A DNA stretch of 64,000 nucleotides from DASQZK01 sp963771005 (GCA_963771005.1 CAVYRO010000008.1:1488001-1552000), one strand, 5' to 3'; shown: positions 26,253 through 36,767, counted from the stretch's first letter. Notes: a model not told the origin generated them from the letters alone. Program-made: numbers and translations.

Positions 26253-29200
26253 TTAAAATCCCAGAGTAACATTAAAAGCATAGACCTGTGGCGGAGGTGT
26301 CCTGGCCTTATCTGTTCCAAACCAAAATGGATCATCAATTTGTTGTGGTATTTCAGGATCCTGGCCAGAATATCCTGTAAAAGTTAGAATTCTGCGCATT
26401 GAAATTCCAAAATCCAAGGATTGAACCTTTAATTTTGAACATATGGATTTTGGAACCCTGTAGGAGAAACTAAGACTAAGGAGTCTTAAAAAATCTCCAT
26501 TTTCTACATATCGGTCAGAACCCAGATTATTAGCCGGATGATCATAGTATGCACGAGGTAACATATTCACTTCGTCTTGACCCTGAGTTCGCCACCTGTG
26601 TAAAACTGCAACACTTTGGTTTTCTTTTCCGAGCATGCCTTGAGTATTCATGGCAATTTCATTAACAATCTGAAAACCAGTTCTGTATTGCCATTGAGTA
26701 GAAACTTTAAATTCCTTCCAGGTTAAGGTAGCGCCAAATCCACCGATTAAATTGGGATTTGAATCACCAAGGTAAACAGCGTCCATGATATCAACCTTTC
26801 CATCATGGTTTATATCCTCATACCTTGCATCTCCTCCTTTAAAATAATAGGTATTCTTATAAGAAAATGGGATCGGATTTCCATTGACATCAACCAGGGA
26901 GATTCCATTTGCGTCCGTGCTAACCACATCTTCATCAGAAGCCCATGCACCCAGGTATCTGAAGCCATAAAAAGATCCGATAGGCTGGCCAGTAATGGCT
27001 CTTCGCGGAAATAGACCATTTCCAATATTCTGGTCGCGTTCCGGATTAAAATTCTCAGGAAATTTCAAAAAGGAATTTATATTCTGAGAAATATTAAAGT
27101 TGAAATTGAGGGAGGAATTATTTCGTTTAAAAGCAATTACATTAAAAACCATTTCCCAGCCTTTATTCTCCAACGATCCTCCATTATACCATTTCAGAGT
27201 TGTATAACCTGAAGATTTAGGAATCAAATAATTTTGCCATAAAAGGTCTTTTGTAATTTTTTCATATAACTCTCCTGTAAACAATATCCGGTCTTTAAAA
27301 AATCCAAGATCAAGTTTCAGGTTATGTGAATATACAGTCTGCCATTTAAGGTTTGACAGTTGCACCTGTTGTTGAACGACGATTGAATTATCAATATAAT
27401 GGTTTGCACCCCCTGAAGTGGGTTCATTTATTATGGCATGACGGTCGTAAGCACCTCCCGGTTGCTTCCCAGCCAGACCATAACTGTAGTTTAACTTTCC
27501 TTGTGAAATAAATGAGAACATCTCAATCCAGGGTTCATTTGAGAATCTCCAGAAGATTCCCAAACTCGGAAAAGCCCCCCATCTGAAATTCTCCCCGAAC
27601 CTGGAGCTAGCATCCAACCGGTAGTTCAGACCTAAACCATATCGATCTTTAAATACATAATTGGTAGTTGCAAGAATTCCAAGAATATGTACTTCCTGAT
27701 TGCCGGAATTAATATAATTCATAGTTGTTTTGGCGGCAGGGTCCTGAAGAGCTGAACTCGGCCCGTTTTTACCACTGAGAGAACTCCACTCATCCGCCTG
27801 TTGATCAGTTTCTAACATAACCGTACCGGAGAGGATATTATTTGAATTGATACGTGGTAAGAAAAACAATTGTGACCGGGTAATAATCTCCGATTTGCTG
27901 TAATTTTCCTCTGAGGATTGATTAACTAAACTGTTTAGCCAGTCAGCTCCAATAGCTTCCATGGGAAGAAACTTTGGTTTTTTCTGGTTCAAATACTGGA
28001 AAGAAACAATTTCCTGAAATTTTAACCAGGGAACCAGGGTATAATTCAGGGTAAAATCATTTCTGATCCTTTTCTCAAGTATATCATTTTTACTAAGCTT
28101 TCCAACAGCTACAGGATTGAAATATACTGTACCAGAACCCTGGTAACTATTTATGGGATTAAAGTATTCACCAGTAGGCCTCCCCTGGGCATCATATTGA
28201 TATATGCTCATATTAGGGGCTTTTATATATGCCATTTCCCTGATATTAGTCCCATTGAGTATATAATTATTCTCCACATTACTATTCGTATAACTAAAAT
28301 TCACTGAAAACCGAAGCTTCTTTGATACATCATAATCCAGGTTAACCCTTGTTGATAGTCTCTCAAGTCCTGTATTTATAGTTGTACCCGTACTTTTATT
28401 TTTGCTCAGTGAAGCATAATAACGGGTTTTTTCACCTCCGCCCGAAAGATTGAAGAAATTCTCATTCATATAGCTGTTTTGAGAAACAGCATCTACCCAG
28501 TCTGTATTCTTATTGTAATTATAAAAATCAATAAAATCTTTGTCGTATGCGATTTCCGGAGGAACTTCATAAATTCCCCTGGCATTATGCCATTCTTCAA
28601 GTTGCAGCATGATATACTCGTCCCCGTTTAACAAAGGGATTGAGGGTGGCTGAAAATTCCACGTAAATTTATTTTGATAGTCAAAGTGTGTACGCCCTTT
28701 TTTTCCCCTGTAAGTTTCGATTTGCAAAACGCCATCGGCACCTTTTGAACCCCATTGGGCAGTAGATCCTGCATCCTTGAGTACTTCAATGGATTTGATA
28801 TCCTGAGGAGCAATGTTTACAAGCTGCCCGATATCTTCCTGATCGGCAGAAGAGAAATCAAAACCAGATGTGGAGGTTGATTGCGGGATACCATCCACTA
28901 CAATCAGGGGGCTTGCATTTCCCAACGATCCCAAACCCCTGATTACGATTGACGATCCACTTCCCGGATCTCCTGATAATGATGTGATATCCAGTCCCGA
29001 GATCTTACCAACCAGTGCTTCTTCTGCAGAAATGGATATGTCTTGCATTGACTCAGACAGTTCGATTTTTACTCTTGATGTAGCCATATTCCGGTCTGAA
29101 ATACCGGTGAGCGGATCATTATTACTTTTTGCAGTAATGGTAACGCCTTCCATCTGATAGCTATCTGCCTCTAATTCTACATCAAGCCTTGTTAAACCCT

Positions 29201-29477
29201 TTATAGGTGTTTCAATAGTGACATATCCGATATAACTGATTCCGACAATTGCATCCTTACTTTTTGTATTGAGGACAAAATTCCCATTCAAGTCTGTTAT
29301 TGTGCCCGTTATAATCCTTTTGTCCTTATTATATTCAATAACAGTGGCACCGATAATTGGCTCGCCTGTACTTTTATCCTTAACGGTACCCCGGAGTATG
29401 ACTCCATTTTGAGCAGAAAGATTGAATCCCGTAAGGGAAAACAAGATGATAATGAGAGTTTTGAGCGCAATTTTCAT
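26253..29477 (-). CDS. SusC/RagA-like TonB-dependent outer-membrane transporter (first pair)
   Basis: The 1074-residue protein runs: signal peptide (LIIILFSLTGFNLSAQ); carboxypeptidase-regulatory-like domain (VKDKSTGEPIIGATVIEY, about residues 28-110); TonB plug with ALVGKISGLDITSLSGDPGS and IVIRGLGSLGNASPLIVVDG; the SusC signature SIEVLKDAGSTAQWGSKGAD; and a barrel ending in FNVTLGF. Like its paralogue it lacks an STN domain. A 159-bp untranslated leader separates it from the preceding FAS1 gene, the largest gap in the cluster, so it may also have its own promoter. It would import oligosaccharides with the SusD encoded 12 bp downstream. Confidence 0.96.
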   Translation of the reverse strand: MKIALKTLIIILFSLTGFNLSAQNGVILRGTVKDKSTGEPIIGATVIEYNKDKRIITGTITDLNGNFVLNTKSKDAIVGISYIGYVTIETPIKGLTRLDVELEADSYQMEGVTITAKSNNDPLTGISDRNMATSRVKIELSESMQDISISAEEALVGKISGLDITSLSGDPGSGSSIVIRGLGSLGNASPLIVVDGIPQSTSTSGFDFSSADQEDIGQLVNIAPQDIKSIEVLKDAGSTAQWGSKGADGVLQIETYRGKKGRTHFDYQNKFTWNFQPPSIPLLNGDEYIMLQLEEWHNARGIYEVPPEIAYDKDFIDFYNYNKNTDWVDAVSQNSYMNENFFNLSGGGEKTRYYASLSKNKSTGTTINTGLERLSTRVNLDYDVSKKLRFSVNFSYTNSNVENNYILNGTNIREMAYIKAPNMSIYQYDAQGRPTGEYFNPINSYQGSGTVYFNPVAVGKLSKNDILEKRIRNDFTLNYTLVPWLKFQEIVSFQYLNQKKPKFLPMEAIGADWLNSLVNQSSEENYSKSEIITRSQLFFLPRINSNNILSGTVMLETDQQADEWSSLSGKNGPSSALQDPAAKTTMNYINSGNQEVHILGILATTNYVFKDRYGLGLNYRLDASSRFGENFRWGAFPSLGIFWRFSNEPWIEMFSFISQGKLNYSYGLAGKQPGGAYDRHAIINEPTSGGANHYIDNSIVVQQQVQLSNLKWQTVYSHNLKLDLGFFKDRILFTGELYEKITKDLLWQNYLIPKSSGYTTLKWYNGGSLENKGWEMVFNVIAFKRNNSSLNFNFNISQNINSFLKFPENFNPERDQNIGNGLFPRRAITGQPIGSFYGFRYLGAWASDEDVVSTDANGISLVDVNGNPIPFSYKNTYYFKGGDARYEDINHDGKVDIMDAVYLGDSNPNLIGGFGATLTWKEFKVSTQWQYRTGFQIVNEIAMNTQGMLGKENQSVAVLHRWRTQGQDEVNMLPRAYYDHPANNLGSDRYVENGDFLRLLSLSFSYRVPKSICSKLKVQSLDFGISMRRILTFTGYSGQDPEIPQQIDDPFWFGTDKARTPPPQVYAFNVTLGF

Positions 29478-29636
29478 ACGTAAATTAAATTTATTTTTAA
29501 TAGTCGTACAGACTGCCCCACCAATGCAGGTGAACCAAACATGTTATAAAAAAATTGGCTTCGCCGAGCTTGTACACCTGGTTCATAAGTGTTTGTGCTT
29601 TCGCAACATGTGGGTTTCATAATTTGAGATTGCGTA

Positions 29637-31937
29637 TTATTTAAGAATTTTCGGATCAAGTACTTTATCTATCTCGTGCACAACAGTTGTAGTAATATAA
29701 TCTGTTTTATCGGTACTGATATTATCTGTGTCATATTGGACCATTATATTTGATTTTCCCGAAGTTTCAGGAATTTGTAAATACAAGCTGCCCTTACTGT
29801 CAAGAACATCTATCTCATCATAGCCTGGCCTGATATTCAGACTCGTGAATATTTTTGAGAATTGAGTGGAAGTTTCATCCATTCGAAGAGTCTCATAATT
29901 CTTCCATGCTTTCTTATTGTCCGTGAAAATCTTCTCTCCTTTTATAAAATGGTAACGAAGCAAATTCGCCAAATCCTCTTTAGAAAGTGTATCGACCTGA
30001 AATTCTGCAAGAGCTTCATCCGAGGGCATAAAAATAGTATATGACTCTCCTTTAACAAGAAAAGGAAAGTCATAAAGCTTCGGATCATATAATCCTGCTT
30101 TTTCGAGAAGATCTCTGAAGGTACGGTATCTGGAAGTTAGAAGTGTATATATATCTATTATCGAAAAACTAAACCAGGATTTAACCATCCAGGATTTTCC
30201 GTTGTCTGCAAATTCCTCGAAAAGAACAGGGTTGTAAAATAATAGGGAATCTCCGTCGTATCCATATGTATTTGGATTGGTCCCCTGGACCGTATTATCC
30301 AAATTGTTCCATATTAAATAATTGCCTCCGAGGGTCTCAATAAACTCTTTACTGGCACTATGATTAGGTACAGATTTTCCGATCTGATTCAGAATCCTTT
30401 TACCCAACAATCCGGCAGGCATACTTGCCATTTGTTTATTATTGCGACTAAATGCGACAAATCTGTATTTGTTTAAATTTTTATCTATCCAATTGATCAA
30501 CAAAGACGAATCCGTATATAACACATTATCAGGAATTGGGAAAAAGCAATATTCAGCATTTTGTTTTGTCACCGCGGGAAGTACCTTTGATAATTGCATA
30601 GCATACATGAAAAGCGAATAACCTGGCCTCAAATACACCGGGCCGGTGACACTGGAAAAAGCCCTTGGAACAACGGTGGAATTCAAACCCAGAAAAGTAC
30701 AGTTGCTGCCGAATTCTTTCCGTATTACGTTACCCACATCAAGGTGTATTATGTTACCATCACCATCCTTAAACCCTTCTGACATATCTGAAGGATAAAC
30801 GGGCGTGTTTGTGAAATGTGATCTGACAATAATCTGCTTTACTTCAGAAGGTATACTTTCAAAATTTGGCCAATGTGGATAACCTGATTTTTCAGTTACC
30901 ATTTCATCCAGGAATTTCTGGAATGCATCATCTGTGGGTACATATACAGCATTGTGGGATAAATACGTATAATTTGAAACATTAACACTTGGTCCGGCTA
31001 ATTCTTCCTGAAGATCAAATGGAAGCAATGGAAAGCTCAAATCATACAGTGAATCATAGGATTGGCCCGCTCTGGCTTCGGGTGTTTTATAAGTTTCACT
31101 CAGATTTAATTTAAATTTTGGAAACTGGTAGATAAGCGACAGAAATCTGCTATAGGACTCACCATCGTACTCTTGCTCTAATAACTCTTTTGCATTAAGC
31201 ATGGGTTTAACAACCCTGTCTATGATAAATACAAATCCGTTTTCTGCAAAAATATCTGACTGGATGACCTTACCTTCTGCATAATATATATTGCCTGGTT
31301 CAAAGGGCCTGTTAAAATAAAATTCGTAATCCTCGGTTGTAAGATCAGCGAGAGCAAAGAATTCGTCGTAAAAAATGGGTGCATATTTTCTGGAACGAGT
31401 ATATACTGTTTTATAATCATTAGCCTTTATTGAATCAAACAATATTGTGTACTCGCCCTTATTATTATTTACCCAATATTTTTCATTCGGATTTTTTAAA
31501 AGAGTTTGACGTTTATACGCTCTTGGCTTACTTTTCGGGTCTAGGGGATCTATCCAACCATTGTAATCAAGCAGTTGCAGTTGATTTTCGCTCCAGGCAT
31601 CTTGTATTATATGGAATTTGACAATCTTTTCTAATGTGGGCTTTGGGATCTCAGTTACGCTTTTGTAATTGTTAGCCAGGAGATAATTGGCAATGGCGGT
31701 ATCAGACGGAGCAAAAACAGTAAATGATCCTGACTTATCAAGTAAGGTGTCATACCCAACAATTCTCAGACATTCAGCAAATTTAGAAAGGTTTTTTTGA
31801 GCAAGAATCTGAGTGTAAAGTTTCCCTTTGAGCCAGTCCGGTTTCTTGTATAAATCCTGATCATAAATATCCTTACAAGCATTTATTATCAGTCCAAAAA
31901 AAACCAAGAGCAAAATTAGCAGCCTGTTCATTCTCAT
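29637..31937 (-). CDS. Large FAS1-domain lipoprotein heading the SusCD/FAS1 cluster
   Basis: The protein has 766 residues from the ATG at 31937 (MRMNRLLILLLVFFGLI), which places a lipoprotein signal ending IINACKD at the start. A longer TTG-type reading adds 22 unlikely residues. At least three FAS1 modules are visible: FTVFAPSDTAIANYL with KIVKFHIIQD near the front, VYVPTDDAFQKFLDEM with IIVRSHFTNT in the middle, and YTIFMPSDEALAEF with LLRYHFIKGEKIF followed by VVHEIDKVLDP at the end. FAS1 modules mediate adhesion or ligand binding. Placed first and followed by SusC, it probably extends the glycan-capturing surface of the uptake complex. Its substrate is unknown. Confidence 0.83.
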   Translation of the reverse strand: MRMNRLLILLLVFFGLIINACKDIYDQDLYKKPDWLKGKLYTQILAQKNLSKFAECLRIVGYDTLLDKSGSFTVFAPSDTAIANYLLANNYKSVTEIPKPTLEKIVKFHIIQDAWSENQLQLLDYNGWIDPLDPKSKPRAYKRQTLLKNPNEKYWVNNNKGEYTILFDSIKANDYKTVYTRSRKYAPIFYDEFFALADLTTEDYEFYFNRPFEPGNIYYAEGKVIQSDIFAENGFVFIIDRVVKPMLNAKELLEQEYDGESYSRFLSLIYQFPKFKLNLSETYKTPEARAGQSYDSLYDLSFPLLPFDLQEELAGPSVNVSNYTYLSHNAVYVPTDDAFQKFLDEMVTEKSGYPHWPNFESIPSEVKQIIVRSHFTNTPVYPSDMSEGFKDGDGNIIHLDVGNVIRKEFGSNCTFLGLNSTVVPRAFSSVTGPVYLRPGYSLFMYAMQLSKVLPAVTKQNAEYCFFPIPDNVLYTDSSLLINWIDKNLNKYRFVAFSRNNKQMASMPAGLLGKRILNQIGKSVPNHSASKEFIETLGGNYLIWNNLDNTVQGTNPNTYGYDGDSLLFYNPVLFEEFADNGKSWMVKSWFSFSIIDIYTLLTSRYRTFRDLLEKAGLYDPKLYDFPFLVKGESYTIFMPSDEALAEFQVDTLSKEDLANLLRYHFIKGEKIFTDNKKAWKNYETLRMDETSTQFSKIFTSLNIRPGYDEIDVLDSKGSLYLQIPETSGKSNIMVQYDTDNISTDKTDYITTTVVHEIDKVLDPKILK

Positions 31938-32123
31938 ACAAAGTAGTTTTGTTATCCAAAATTGCATATTTACGATTTTTGAAGGTTTACATAAAATTGC
32001 CAATTATAGATGAAATTATAGAAAGAAAAATCCCGGCCCTGTTTGTAATTACGAAAATTATCGTTCAACCAAATTGCGGAATTTCTTGTAATTTGCTTAC
32101 AATAGGGTTCACGGAGAAAGGTA

Positions 32124-32273
32124 TCAAACCATCATTGTCATATAAGCAAATGCAAACTCGTCCCAGGAAACAACCTGACTATGTTTTACCCAACGATTTT
32201 CTGCGGACAACTTTGCTTGAAAAGGAGTTTTGAACACCTCGGTGGAAAACTGCTTATCTGAAATATATCGTAC
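32124..32273 (-). pseudogene. N-terminal fragment of an IS5/IS1182-type transposase
   Basis: About 49 codons on the minus strand read RYISDKQFS, then FKTPFQAKLSAENRWVK and VVSWDEFAFAY. This follows the start of IS5/IS1182-like transposases (F-x-TPF-x-x-x-L-x-x-x-NRWVKL-x-x-x-PWDELA-x-x-Y). The frame stops after MTMMV, where those transposases continue with GRP…VIGAMIIKH. The DDE catalytic domain is absent, so this is a dead insertion remnant lying upstream of the FAS1/SusCD cluster. The surrounding 32004-32419 holds no other supportable gene; the cluster promoter must lie in it. Confidence 0.5.
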
Positions 32274-32419
32274 TCTAATGCAAGCTTTTTGGTTACAATT
32301 TATGTTCTTACTTGCAATTTTACCTGTCAATACATTAAAAGATTTTAACTTATATGTTTGACTATCAACATTATGTGGGCGCAAAAAGATTTTCCGGGCA
32401 AACCTTGCAAAAACATATC

Positions 32420-35400
32420 TTATTGACTTATAATCAACTGTTTAACAAGATTCTCCTGCTTTATCTGAAACATTAAAAAATAAATTCCTGGAGGAAGAGC
32501 TGAAACATCCAGTTCATTTAAGCCAGAAAATAAATTCTGTGATTTCATTATCTTGCCATCAAGATCTTCAATTTTGAGCAATGCTTCTGAAGCTTGAAGA
32601 TAAATAGACAAGATGTTGCATACCGGATTGGGGTATACTTTTATATATTCTGCAGACTTCGGTTCATATCCGGTTACAGTGACAAGCAAAATGCTGACAG
32701 TGGTGTCTTTTTCCAGAAACAAGGTGTCATGCACAGCTTTGTAACCTGGCTCTTCAATATTGTAAGAATATTCGATTCTTGCCGGTTGTTTGGGATAAGT
32801 CACTATCCCTTCAAAATCAGTCGTAAGCGAATATTCATTCAGATTTACCTTCACATTACTTATTGGACCTTCATTATTCCTAATCTCAAATTGAATGTCA
32901 GCAAGCGTATTCGTTAAATTAATATTCAGCGTTGTATCGCTGATAATTTTTACAGAATCATTCAGCGAAAAATAATTGCTCCCCTCTACTGTATACTGCC
33001 AATATCCCGGGCTGATTTCTCCAATATATGCTTCTCCCTCACTATTGGTAATTTTAGTTGATTCCCCATAATGTATTACAGCCCTGTTAACAGGCTCCCC
33101 CGAAGAAAGGTCCAGCAATTTTACAGTCAAATGAGGCCAGTCACGTTTGAGATTAAATTCAAAACCAGCGTCGTAAGCAACTTCAAAATTGCTGCTTTCA
33201 ATAGATGCATAACCATCAGCACGTATTAAAAGGTTGAAAGATTTGTGTTCCAAACTATCCACTGTGGCTTTCCCCTGTTCGTCCGTCACCATCAGGTTCC
33301 CTCCAAGTTCAATGCTGCACCCGGAAACAGGTTTACCGCTGACTTCATCTCTGATCGTAAACCCGACCCGGCACTTCTTTGTCTGAGGCTCTGTTGAAAT
33401 ACCATCCACCGCTATATGATAGATCCCTTCACATGTCGCAGCATAAAACCTGCCATAGGAGTCTACCTCTACACTATGGATCATGGCTGATTTAGGAGCA
33501 TCAGGATAATTCTCCCCGTGAAGTTTTTCCCAGCTAAGTCCACCATCGCGTGATATATAGAAGGGTTCGAAGTTATCTCCCCCCGGATAACTATGGTTTT
33601 TGTTTTTTTCACCTGACCAGTCATCAAGAGTCTGTACATCATTGGTCTTGGCTGCATATACAATATTCTCGAAACCAGGGCGGGGATCAAAGATAACAAA
33701 ACCCATCCATGGAACAGGTTCGAGTTCACAATAATGTTGATTGGGTTCAATTCCGGACTTGCATATTTTCCAGTTCGCGTAAGAACCACTGCCATCTGAT
33801 TTACTTGCTATGTATTCATAAAGACCACTCCTGCCTGCCAGAAGCAATCTTGGGAGGTTTTCAGAATCTACCCCTGGATCGTGTTCCGGAGATGGATCAA
33901 TAGCTATCATATCCATAGCCATCAATCCAAAAGTACGTGTGGTAGCTATCACCTGCCAGCTCAACATTGTGCCTGGAACTCTCTCTGCCATCGGGCCGGG
34001 CAAACTTGTCCATGTATCACCTCCATCAACGGAAATATACATCAAAAGACTCGAGGCGGCTATATCTCTTTGAGTAGCATCCACGCCTACAATAAGATCC
34101 GGATTAGCATCAGAAACGGCAACGACATTCTTATTTATATTTGCCCAGGTAATACCACCATCTGTACTTTTCTTACTTCCGGCATAAACTCTTTGAGGTT
34201 CTGTTCTTGGCCAGAATACACATGTCGCTTCAGTTGTCGGGTTTTTTTGACCTGTATAGGTCCATGTCTTTCCGGCATCTGAGGAACGGATAATGAAACC
34301 TTCTTTTGTATAAGTGGCTATAATTTGGTCCGAATCATAAGGGTGAAAAGCAATCCCCGAACCTGTACGGGCAAACGTCCAGTTATTCCCTGCATTTTCA
34401 GACAGGGCAGTAAGATTAATCAGGACATCATCGTTTTCATGAGTTGAACCCAGCCAGTATAAACCGTCATTTGATGTTGTAATAAAGCCATATTCAAAAG
34501 AACAGGTTCCCCAATGGTCGGGGTTTCCCGGGGCTACGGCAAGCTGGCCCAAATCTTTATTTGAGCCTCCGGCTCCAAATCCCGTAAATGTTGCTCCATA
34601 GTCGGCACTTCGCATCAGCCCGTTTGTTGAATGTATAAAAATAATTTCGTTGGGAGCACCCGGGACAAATGAAGTTTCTGTTCCTCTTGGCTGTCCGCCA
34701 TTTTCAGCAGTAATGCCCAATCCATACTGCTTATAATTCCTGGGAGTCCAGCTTTGCAATGAGGGAACTGCCCCATCTATAACCGGGCGGTTTATTCCAT
34801 TCCAGGTTTCGCCTCCATCCCTGGAATACCGGAGGCCGGATGTCAGAGTGCCACCGCAGCGTAAAAAGATATGAGCTGTATCGGCAGGATTTATTAAGAT
34901 CTTATAAATTCCGTCGCTGTTTTCTTCATTTACGGATGAAGTTGTTAGTTTTTCCCCCCATTCAGAAAATCGGCAGGCTTCACGGCCTCCATAAGGCCAC
35001 CCATTTGGATAACCCTTTCTTATGACCCACCCACGGGAAGGATCGGCCGGATTGACTTCAATGGATACAAAATCTTCCAAATCCGTTTGCAAACGAACTG
35101 CTTCTGAAAGGGAACCCGTGTTATCGATTTTAATTCTCCACAATGAACCCTGAACTACCGGATACTTGAAGGCTGATTCCAAATAAGCAGCACGGGCTTG
35201 ACTCTGACTGAACCCTGTGGCATTATATATTTTCACATTATCAAGAATGCCGTCGAAGAAGGAATTCAAAACTACAGATCCATCACCATAGGTTTCGGAA
35301 ATTGACCCGGCGCTCAAAAATCCATATCGTGTTAATCCTGAACCAAACTTAGTAGTTGCAGCTTTTTCGAATGCCTCTTCCTCTCCATCAACATAGATCT

Positions 35401-36550
35401 GAATATTTCCATTGTCCCAGGAACCAATAACAAGATGCCAGTCCCCATCATCGATTCGTGAGCTGGAAGCGAGCTCGTGCTTAATCCCCTGGCTGTCAAA
35501 AACTGTCCAAGCAAGCTTTCCTTCTCCTGCAAAGGATCCATTGATTCCCAATTGCCAGTATGCATTTTTATCAAAAGAAGCAATTACCTGGTCTCCAGGA
35601 TTATTTGTCTTTACCCAGGCGCAGACTGCAAGTTTAGTATAATTGCCGGCGTAGTTCAGATCCTTGATTGCCAGATAATCTGTAACCCCGTTAAATACGG
35701 CAGCATAGGGACCATAGGCACTTGACTCTGACCAGCCGGAAACTGTTCCTTCAAGATCGTTTCCGTTTAATCCCTCAAAGTTTTTGTTTAGTTTCCATTG
35801 CTCTGTGAAGTTTGCAGGTAACCATTCCTCTAAAGGGAGGGTCTTCCCTTGCTCGTGAACGGGCATTTTCCTTTCGGCAATGGCATAAATATAAGTCTCT
35901 CCATTTTCCGTTTTTCCGGCTTCAATCATTTTTATGCATCGATTGGCAAGAGCCGGAACCAAATTCTGCCAGGTATTGCCTCCATCAACTGAACGAACGA
36001 TTCCATGAGAAGTGCTTCCAAAGTAAATATGATTGCTTCGTGAAGGATTGGGATCCTCCAGGAGATGTGTACCATCCGGATAGTTTCCATATCGCTCATA
36101 GGCCCCATTTGGTAAGCTGTATATATGTTCCCAGGTTTCTCCCAGATCACTGCTTCGCCAGATGCCTGCAGGGGATACCTCCGGTAAGAGGGTATTCCAG
36201 TAGTCTGTTGCCAGGATAGCATATACAGTTGAAGCATCGTAACGGGAAAATTCAATATCCTCAATTTTGCAACCCGAAGATCCTATATTTGACATGTGAA
36301 TGGGTTTGAAATTCTGGCCATCAGTAGAAATCACCGCACTCCATTCATTATCAATAAAAGCCATAAATTTCGCATTCAATGGGGAGACTTCCAGATCCTG
36401 CACGGCTTCAACATGATCCCAGCCGTAGCCTGCAGAATATCCGTTATCATAATGCCCTTTACCCGGGAAAGTGTTGCGTTGCCAAGGTTGTGCAAGGCAA
36501 GCCGTTGAACTAATTACCAGTAAGCAGATAATAGAATGTAATCTTCTCAT
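32420..36550 (-). CDS. T9SS-secreted Asp-box beta-propeller protein with LamG insertion
   Basis: The protein has 1376 residues from the ATG at 36550. After the signal peptide (ending CLAQPW) come sortilin/GH74-like propeller blades with Asp-boxes (SSDLGETW, SVDGGNTW). A LamG/concanavalin-type domain (about 280-450: FNGVTDYLAIKDLNYAGNYT, HLVIGSWDNGNIQIYVDG) is inserted next. More blades follow (SRDGGETW, SSDAGKTW, STDGGITW, SVDGGDTW, SRDGGLSW). Then three carboxypeptidase-regulatory-like modules (about 1060-1300) and a T9SS sorting domain from VYPNPVCNIL close the chain. GH74 xyloglucanases share the propeller design, but I cannot point to their catalytic Asp pair, so enzyme or binding function is open. 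It diverges from the GH5-like gene. Confidence 0.78.
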   Translation of the reverse strand: MRRLHSIICLLVISSTACLAQPWQRNTFPGKGHYDNGYSAGYGWDHVEAVQDLEVSPLNAKFMAFIDNEWSAVISTDGQNFKPIHMSNIGSSGCKIEDIEFSRYDASTVYAILATDYWNTLLPEVSPAGIWRSSDLGETWEHIYSLPNGAYERYGNYPDGTHLLEDPNPSRSNHIYFGSTSHGIVRSVDGGNTWQNLVPALANRCIKMIEAGKTENGETYIYAIAERKMPVHEQGKTLPLEEWLPANFTEQWKLNKNFEGLNGNDLEGTVSGWSESSAYGPYAAVFNGVTDYLAIKDLNYAGNYTKLAVCAWVKTNNPGDQVIASFDKNAYWQLGINGSFAGEGKLAWTVFDSQGIKHELASSSRIDDGDWHLVIGSWDNGNIQIYVDGEEEAFEKAATTKFGSGLTRYGFLSAGSISETYGDGSVVLNSFFDGILDNVKIYNATGFSQSQARAAYLESAFKYPVVQGSLWRIKIDNTGSLSEAVRLQTDLEDFVSIEVNPADPSRGWVIRKGYPNGWPYGGREACRFSEWGEKLTTSSVNEENSDGIYKILINPADTAHIFLRCGGTLTSGLRYSRDGGETWNGINRPVIDGAVPSLQSWTPRNYKQYGLGITAENGGQPRGTETSFVPGAPNEIIFIHSTNGLMRSADYGATFTGFGAGGSNKDLGQLAVAPGNPDHWGTCSFEYGFITTSNDGLYWLGSTHENDDVLINLTALSENAGNNWTFARTGSGIAFHPYDSDQIIATYTKEGFIIRSSDAGKTWTYTGQKNPTTEATCVFWPRTEPQRVYAGSKKSTDGGITWANINKNVVAVSDANPDLIVGVDATQRDIAASSLLMYISVDGGDTWTSLPGPMAERVPGTMLSWQVIATTRTFGLMAMDMIAIDPSPEHDPGVDSENLPRLLLAGRSGLYEYIASKSDGSGSYANWKICKSGIEPNQHYCELEPVPWMGFVIFDPRPGFENIVYAAKTNDVQTLDDWSGEKNKNHSYPGGDNFEPFYISRDGGLSWEKLHGENYPDAPKSAMIHSVEVDSYGRFYAATCEGIYHIAVDGISTEPQTKKCRVGFTIRDEVSGKPVSGCSIELGGNLMVTDEQGKATVDSLEHKSFNLLIRADGYASIESSNFEVAYDAGFEFNLKRDWPHLTVKLLDLSSGEPVNRAVIHYGESTKITNSEGEAYIGEISPGYWQYTVEGSNYFSLNDSVKIISDTTLNINLTNTLADIQFEIRNNEGPISNVKVNLNEYSLTTDFEGIVTYPKQPARIEYSYNIEEPGYKAVHDTLFLEKDTTVSILLVTVTGYEPKSAEYIKVYPNPVCNILSIYLQASEALLKIEDLDGKIMKSQNLFSGLNELDVSALPPGIYFLMFQIKQENLVKQLIISQ

Positions 36551-36767
36551 TCCCAATTTTACAAAGTGTAGGAAATCAATTCAAAGATATTGTGAATTAA
36601 ATTCTAACCTTTATATAATACTGCCAATTAATTGATCATTGCCTTGAGGATAAAGCCAAAAATCCGTTTTTAAGCACTTAATGGCACGATTCAATAAACG
36701 AACTTTCCAATAGATCCTCCAATTTTGTGTACATTAGATATTGTTCTTTCATAAACACAGATTTAAT

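Noticed and set aside
29550..29580. Small GGC-GAA-GCC hairpin plus T-run (minus strand) between FAS1 and SusC as a terminator
   Set aside because: The stem is only three base pairs, and the surrounding genes look like one transcription unit.
33881..34282. 133-codon plus-strand ORF opposite the propeller gene
   Set aside because: Shadow of the long minus-strand gene; its Cys/His-rich composition is an artefact of the antisense of Asp-box repeats.
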